Shown here in pieces: positions 15,960 through 19,340 of a stretch of DNA of 19,340 nt (the first letter of the stretch is position 1; every line of letters begins with the position of its first letter). The notes below the pieces were generated by a model. It did no database searches. It was not told the DNA's origin and was given only the letters and a program-made list of their open reading frames with translations. Made by a program: the position numbers and the translations under genes. Source of the DNA: UBA4717 sp045580165 (GTDB lineage Bacteria; Bacillota; Clostridia; Oscillospirales; CAG-272); the NCBI GenBank assembly GCA_045580165.1, contig JAZNNG010000033.1, positions 1 through 19,340 on the forward strand, given 5' to 3'.

Positions 15960-16020
15960 GGTTCGAACCAAGATCCACTTATTACGACTATTTAGGTGAA
16001 CGTTCAAAAGCATTCCGGAA
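15960..16020. promoter_or_regulatory. Three perfect palindromes in the sigma gene leader
   Basis: GGTTCGAACC (15960-15969), TGAACGTTCA (15997-16006) and TTCCGGAA (16013-16020) are perfect inverted repeats of 10, 10 and 8 bases within 61 bases. They lie between the housekeeping -10 and the start codon. They could be binding sites for a dimeric regulator; the function is inferred from position only. Confidence 0.4.
15963..15988 (+). promoter_or_regulatory. Candidate ECF-sigma promoter for self-regulation
   Basis: TCGAAC (15963-15968) and CGAC (15985-15988) are separated by 16 bases. This is the layout of ECF promoters, which carry an AAC core at -35 and CGTC, CGTA or CGAC at -10, as for Bacillus SigM, SigW and SigX. 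It lies 45 bases before the start of the gene for an ECF-like sigma factor, where a self-activated promoter would be expected. Short motifs of this kind arise by chance, so this stays a candidate. Confidence 0.4.
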
Positions 16021-16033
16021 AGCAGGTAAATTT

Positions 16034-17662
16034 ATGACAAATGAGGAAATCATTCAATATTATGATTATCTGATAAGACTTGCGACATCAAAATGCAACT
16101 CGCAAAATGATGCCGAAGATCTTGTAGGAGACACAATGCTTGCGGCTTTTGCCTACATGCACCGCGGAGGGGTAATAGAGCATCCAAAAACTTGGCTTAC
16201 CAATACGCTCTGCCATAAGCATAACGATAACCTTAGAAAAAAATATCGCTCACCCGTTACAGTATGTTTAGACGAAAGCGCCGAGGTTGCGGAAGACGAG
16301 GATGAAGAATATTTCACCTCCGAAGAAGCATCCAAGGTACGTAAGGAGCTAAATCATCTTAGTTTTATTACACGCGATGTTCTAATACGCTTTTATTTTG
16401 GGAATCAAAGTGTTTCGGATATTGCCGAGGGTCTTGGTATCCCCGAAGGAACGGTAAAAAGCCGATTGTCAGCAGGTCGTAATCAGATGAAGAAAGGACT
16501 TGAAACTATGGAAACAAGAGAAAACTATTTGCCCGGAAGATTAAATCTTTCTTTTGGTGGCTCGGATGGACTCAAGGGAGAGCCTATATCCCTTGTAGAA
16601 GGGGATTTGATTGCACAGAACCTTTTGATTCTTGCATATGATAAGCCCATAACAATCAGTGACCTTTCCAAAGCTATCGGTATTCCTGCTGCTTACATTG
16701 AGCCGATCGTCAAAAAGCTCATAGATGGCGAGCTGATGGTACAGATGGATAGCGGCAAGGTGTATTCCGATTTCATTATCAGTAAGGCGCAGGATATTCT
16801 AAAAAATTTCGAATCACAGAAAAATTTTGCACACAAGCAGTTTGATACTGTATGGAGCATTGTCGAAAAAATGTCCGCTAAGATTTCCAAAATGGATTTC
16901 GTAAAAAGTATGGATGGCGAGGAAAGGACAAAGCTTGACAGATATGCCGTTTTGAAGGCGTTGCAAGATTTCCAGCATTTTGGAACCGGCAAGATTGAAT
17001 CTCCCAAGTTTCCGAAGCGAAAAGACGGCGGTTGGTGGTTTGCTCAAGCAATAGCCTTTGATGCCGGATATAATACAAAGGAGTACATGGATGCGTCTGA
17101 GTACTGCATACATGGAGGTCATCGCACATCGGAAGCAGTATCCGTCGGACGAACAAAGCGTATCCGCCTTTATGAATTTGACACCACGCTATGGGATAGC
17201 CCTCATCGTTTCGGTGGCGCATATGAACTGTATTTTAAGCATATTATTCCGCTATTATGGAGTATCTACGACGGCATTTCACTTGAAACATCAGATATCC
17301 CGAACGATTTTATTTCTTATATCCCCACCCTTGAACAGTTTGGGGTAATAGGACGCACAGAGGATAAGTTATGCGTCAAGATCCCCGTATTGAAGAAAAC
17401 CGATTATGATGAAATGTGTGCGTTGATTAAAAATGCGACCGAAGAAATTAAAGCGGTGATAGGAGTAGAATTTACTACTTTTATTACTTCTTTGAAAACC
17501 CCTGTTCCAAAACACCTGACATCTGTTCCCGAGCTTTTCAGATACATGGAAGCAACTGCTTATTTTGTTATGTCCATTGTACGTGAGGCATATGACAAAG
17601 GATTGCATTTGAAGGATGTTGATTATTGTTGCCCCCCGACGGTATTGGTGTATGAAGAATAA
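16034..17662 (+). CDS. ECF-type sigma-70-like regulator with large C-terminal extension
   Basis: Probable RNA polymerase sigma factor, 542 residues, about three times the size of a plain ECF sigma. Region 2 covers about 6-72 (YYDYLIRLATSKCNSQNDAEDLV, HPKTWLTNTLCHKHNDNLRKK). After an acidic linker (78-100), region 4 spans 105-156 with the helix-turn-helix VSDIAEGLGIPEGTVKSRL. Residues 190-250 look like a winged helix (ITISDLSKAIGIPAAYIEPIVKKLIDGELM), followed by a charged helical stretch and a C-terminal part of unknown fold (about 300-542) ending LKDVDYCCPPTVLVYEE. That part may be the sensor, replacing an anti-sigma factor, since none is encoded nearby. I recall similar proteins in gut Clostridia, without known function. 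ATG 16034 has a weak site (AGCAGG); the frame is open upstream to 15941 but without a start codon. Confidence 0.8.
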   Translation: MTNEEIIQYYDYLIRLATSKCNSQNDAEDLVGDTMLAAFAYMHRGGVIEHPKTWLTNTLCHKHNDNLRKKYRSPVTVCLDESAEVAEDEDEEYFTSEEASKVRKELNHLSFITRDVLIRFYFGNQSVSDIAEGLGIPEGTVKSRLSAGRNQMKKGLETMETRENYLPGRLNLSFGGSDGLKGEPISLVEGDLIAQNLLILAYDKPITISDLSKAIGIPAAYIEPIVKKLIDGELMVQMDSGKVYSDFIISKAQDILKNFESQKNFAHKQFDTVWSIVEKMSAKISKMDFVKSMDGEERTKLDRYAVLKALQDFQHFGTGKIESPKFPKRKDGGWWFAQAIAFDAGYNTKEYMDASEYCIHGGHRTSEAVSVGRTKRIRLYEFDTTLWDSPHRFGGAYELYFKHIIPLLWSIYDGISLETSDIPNDFISYIPTLEQFGVIGRTEDKLCVKIPVLKKTDYDEMCALIKNATEEIKAVIGVEFTTFITSLKTPVPKHLTSVPELFRYMEATAYFVMSIVREAYDKGLHLKDVDYCCPPTVLVYEE

Positions 17663-17674
17663 AATATAATGAAA

Positions 17675-17706
17675 CCGCCGAGAGCGACCGTGGTTGCTCT
17701 CGGAGG
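17675..17706. repeat. GC-rich hairpin, right copy flanking the sigma-like gene
   Basis: CCGCCGAGAGCGACC (17675-17689) pairs with GGTTGCTCTCGGAGG (17692-17706), 15 positions with one mismatch and one G-U. It starts 12 bases after the stop of the sigma-like gene. It shares the CCGCCGAGAG, ACCG and GCTCTCGG words with the copy at 15871-15904. No T run follows, so termination is doubtful. Confidence 0.65.
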
Positions 17707-17767
17707 CATCATCCGCAGCAATACCCATTATATTTGCAACAAATAAAAAACACTTTTCCAAAATCTA

Positions 17768-17796
17768 TTGATTTTTAGCCCAAAGTATGATATAAT
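17768..17796 (+). promoter_or_regulatory. Promoter of the metG T-box transcript
   Basis: TTGATT (17768-17773) and TATAAT (17791-17796) are separated by 17 bases, with an extended TGA (17788-17790) before the -10. Transcription should start near 17803, just before the T-box Stem I. Confidence 0.85.
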
Positions 17797-17802
17797 GTAT
17801 TC

Positions 17803-18101
17803 CAATAGCAACGACGAGAAAGAGTAAGCATTTGAAGCTTTTCAGAGAATCCCATCATCTTCGGATGTGCTGTGAATGGGTAAAGCGTATTTTGCCGAAC
17901 ATGGTCTCCGAGCTGCGTACCGAGTCTTTATGGTTAGGCTACGCCGGGGTCGCCCGTAATAGCGATAGAGTTTCGATAGATCATTTCCTATCCGAACTTG
18001 ATAAGGCTTGTTATCGTGAGAAACAAGTGAATTAGGGTGGTAACACGTGAGTTTTTCGCTCTCGTCCCTTGTACTATGTGTATGGGGGTGAGAGCGTTTT
18101 T
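17803..18101 (+). promoter_or_regulatory. Methionine T-box riboswitch controlling metG
   Basis: RNA leader that senses uncharged tRNA-Met and permits metG transcription when methionyl-tRNA is low. Stem I has GAGA/TCTC at its base (17816-17819 with 17905-17908) and the loop E pair AGTA (17823-17826) opposite GAA (17897-17899). The specifier codon ATG follows at 17901-17903. A CATC-TTCG-GATG hairpin tops the distal arm (17856-17867), closed below by CCCAT/ATGGG. The T-box AGGGTGGTAACACG starts at 18034, with UGGU (18038-18041) complementary to the ACCA end of tRNA-Met. AGGG (18034-18037) pairs with CCCT (18066-18069) in the antiterminator. Stems II and III between 17910 and 18030 were not resolved. 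Confidence 0.93.
18057..18101 (+). terminator. T-box-controlled terminator before metG
   Basis: CGCTCTCGTCCC (18057-18068) pairs with GGGGTGAGAGCG (18085-18096), 12 bp with two G-U pairs, followed by five T (18097-18101). The left arm overlaps the antiterminator strand CCCT, so the two structures exclude each other. A separate small hairpin TGCAG/CTGCA (18106-18120) follows. Confidence 0.9.
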
Positions 18102-18165
18102 ATTTTGCAGTTTTTCTGCACAACAATTAAGTGTTACAACTATTAAAAGAAATGAGGTATGAATT

Positions 18166-19340
18166 ATGGAAAACATTATTGTAGGTGGAGCATGGCCATA
18201 CGCTAATGGTTCTCTCCACATTGGGCACATAGCTGCCCTACTTCCGGGTGATGTTCTGGCCCGTTATTTCAGAGCAAAAGGAAAACGTGTATTCTATGTA
18301 TCCGGCAGTGATTGTCATGGTACACCGATTACTATCAGAGCAAAGCAGGAGAACTCTACACCCGATGTAATCAGCGAGCATTATCACAAAGAATTTTGTG
18401 AGGTATTCGAAAAGCTTGGATTCTCATACGATCTCTATACCAAAACATCAGCCCCCAAGCATAAGGAGTTTGTTTCGGAATTTCACAAGAAGTTATATAG
18501 CGGTAACTATATAGAGGAAAGGACAGTAAAGCAAGCTTTCTGCCCCACGTGTAACAAGGTACTCACAGATAGATTAGTCGTAGGAACTTGTCCGTCGTGC
18601 GGTTCTGCAACTCGTGGAGATCAGTGTGATTCCTGCGGAGAAGTATTAGAGGTAGATACCGTTATCGACGCAAAATGCGCTGATTGCGGAACGCCACTGT
18701 CATTTGGTGAAACAACTCAATTGTTTTTGCAAATCTCAAAACTGAAAAATGAACTATGTGATTTCCTCGATGCTCATCCATATTGGCGCAAAAACGCTAT
18801 CGCATTTACAAAGAGGTATATTAACGAAGGACTCCGAGATCGTGCTATTACGCGCGATCTGGATTGGGGTATCGATGTTCCAAAAGCCGGATATGAGGAT
18901 AAGAAAATTTATATTTGGGCAGAAAATGTTTTGGGATATTTGTCCGCAACATCTGTTCTGTGCGAAGAAAGAGGAATTGATTTCAAAGACGCATATGGAG
19001 CAGAAAGCCGGCACTACTATGTGCACGGCAAGGACAATATACCGTTCCATACGATTATTTTGCCTTCACTTTTGTTAGCTCACGGAGACGGATTGCGTTT
19101 GCCGGATTACATTATCTCAAGCGAATATATTACACTTGAGGGAAGGAAGATATCTACAAGCCAAAATTGGGCTGTGTGGGCGAAGGACATTGCCAAAGAA
19201 TACAACCCCGATGCTATAAGATATTTTTTTATTGCCAACGGCCCCGAAAAAAGAGATACGGATTTCTCTTGGAGAGAATTCAAAAAGCAAAACAACTCTG
19301 AGCTGGTAGGCGCGTGGGGAAACTTTGTAAACCGTACACT
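18166..19340 (+). CDS. metG: Methionyl-tRNA synthetase, partial, two-zinc-knuckle type
   Basis: Charges tRNA-Met with methionine. The first 391 codons are in the window and the frame is still open at the edge; full-length enzymes are about 640-680 residues. The class I signature HIGH is at 18-21 (PYANGSLHIGH), and the KMSKS loop reads KISTS at 328-332. The connective domain carries four CXXC pairs (126/129, 142/145, 154/157, 171/174) with GDQCDSCG, the type that can bind two zinc ions. DLDWGIDVP and IYIWAENVLGYLSAT fit the family. ATG 18166 follows GAGGT (18154-18158). It is regulated by the T-box leader. The type differs from the zinc-poor MetS of Bacillus subtilis, so a second MetRS elsewhere in the genome is possible. 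Confidence 0.95.
   Translation, partial: MENIIVGGAWPYANGSLHIGHIAALLPGDVLARYFRAKGKRVFYVSGSDCHGTPITIRAKQENSTPDVISEHYHKEFCEVFEKLGFSYDLYTKTSAPKHKEFVSEFHKKLYSGNYIEERTVKQAFCPTCNKVLTDRLVVGTCPSCGSATRGDQCDSCGEVLEVDTVIDAKCADCGTPLSFGETTQLFLQISKLKNELCDFLDAHPYWRKNAIAFTKRYINEGLRDRAITRDLDWGIDVPKAGYEDKKIYIWAENVLGYLSATSVLCEERGIDFKDAYGAESRHYYVHGKDNIPFHTIILPSLLLAHGDGLRLPDYIISSEYITLEGRKISTSQNWAVWAKDIAKEYNPDAIRYFFIANGPEKRDTDFSWREFKKQNNSELVGAWGNFVNRT

Noticed and set aside
15960..15990. GGTTCGAACC as a tRNA T-arm or tRNA-derived attachment site
   Set aside because: No acceptor stem, anticodon arm or CCA-like end can be built around it.
17896..17919. CGAAC-N15-CGTA as a second ECF promoter in the metG leader
   Set aside because: It coincides with the conserved T-box specifier region and has off spacing, so chance is the simpler explanation.
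1..19340. CRISPR arrays, insertion sequences, rRNA, tRNA genes or toxin-antitoxin pairs
   Set aside because: None seen: no regularly spaced direct repeats, transposase motifs or cloverleaf sequences on either strand.

Overview
The window looks like a piece of a Clostridia chromosome (Bacillota), probably a gut Oscillospirales/Ruminococcaceae-type organism. The reasons are strong AGGAGG-type ribosome binding sites, intrinsic terminators, a T-box riboswitch, lipoproteins with a short Lys-Lys signal peptide, and families common in gut Clostridia (DUF4358, DHHW, CNRIDRNTGG-type RluA, and a sigma-like protein with a long C-terminal part). Lineage is inferred from family content only. All supported genes lie on the + strand.

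Region 1 (1-6600) is a branched-chain amino acid type ABC importer, livJ-livH-livM-livG-livF, followed without a visible terminator by asnS. A 203-base intercistronic region after livJ holds three hairpins; the first resembles an attenuating terminator, which would keep the binding protein more abundant than the membrane parts. A clear terminator follows asnS.

Region 2 (6600-11060) is a cell-surface acylation block: a family-3 membrane acyltransferase, a DUF4358 lipoprotein, an AlgI-like MBOAT acyltransferase and an AlgX/AlgJ-like DHHW protein, closed by a strong terminator. The MBOAT and DHHW proteins probably work together to transfer acyl groups to an exported polymer.

Region 3 (11060-14950) starts at a good extended -10 promoter and carries upp (uracil salvage), a 16-bp intergenic hairpin, an RluA-family pseudouridine synthase and an overlapping LtaS-like polyglycerolphosphate synthase with an extra C-terminal domain. 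A strong terminator ends it.

Region 4 (14950-19340) is more AT-rich with different codon use and looks like accessory DNA. It has an unknown four-helix membrane protein with its own promoter, then an ECF-sigma-like protein (542 residues) with a large C-terminal extension. Two related GC-rich hairpins flank the sigma gene, and its leader carries three perfect palindromes and a candidate ECF-type promoter. Last comes a methionine T-box riboswitch (ATG specifier, UGGU T-box) in front of a methionyl-tRNA synthetase of the type with four CXXC pairs. That gene runs off the right edge. The most notable part of the window is this last region: a possibly self-regulated one-piece sigma factor beside a T-box-controlled MetRS.
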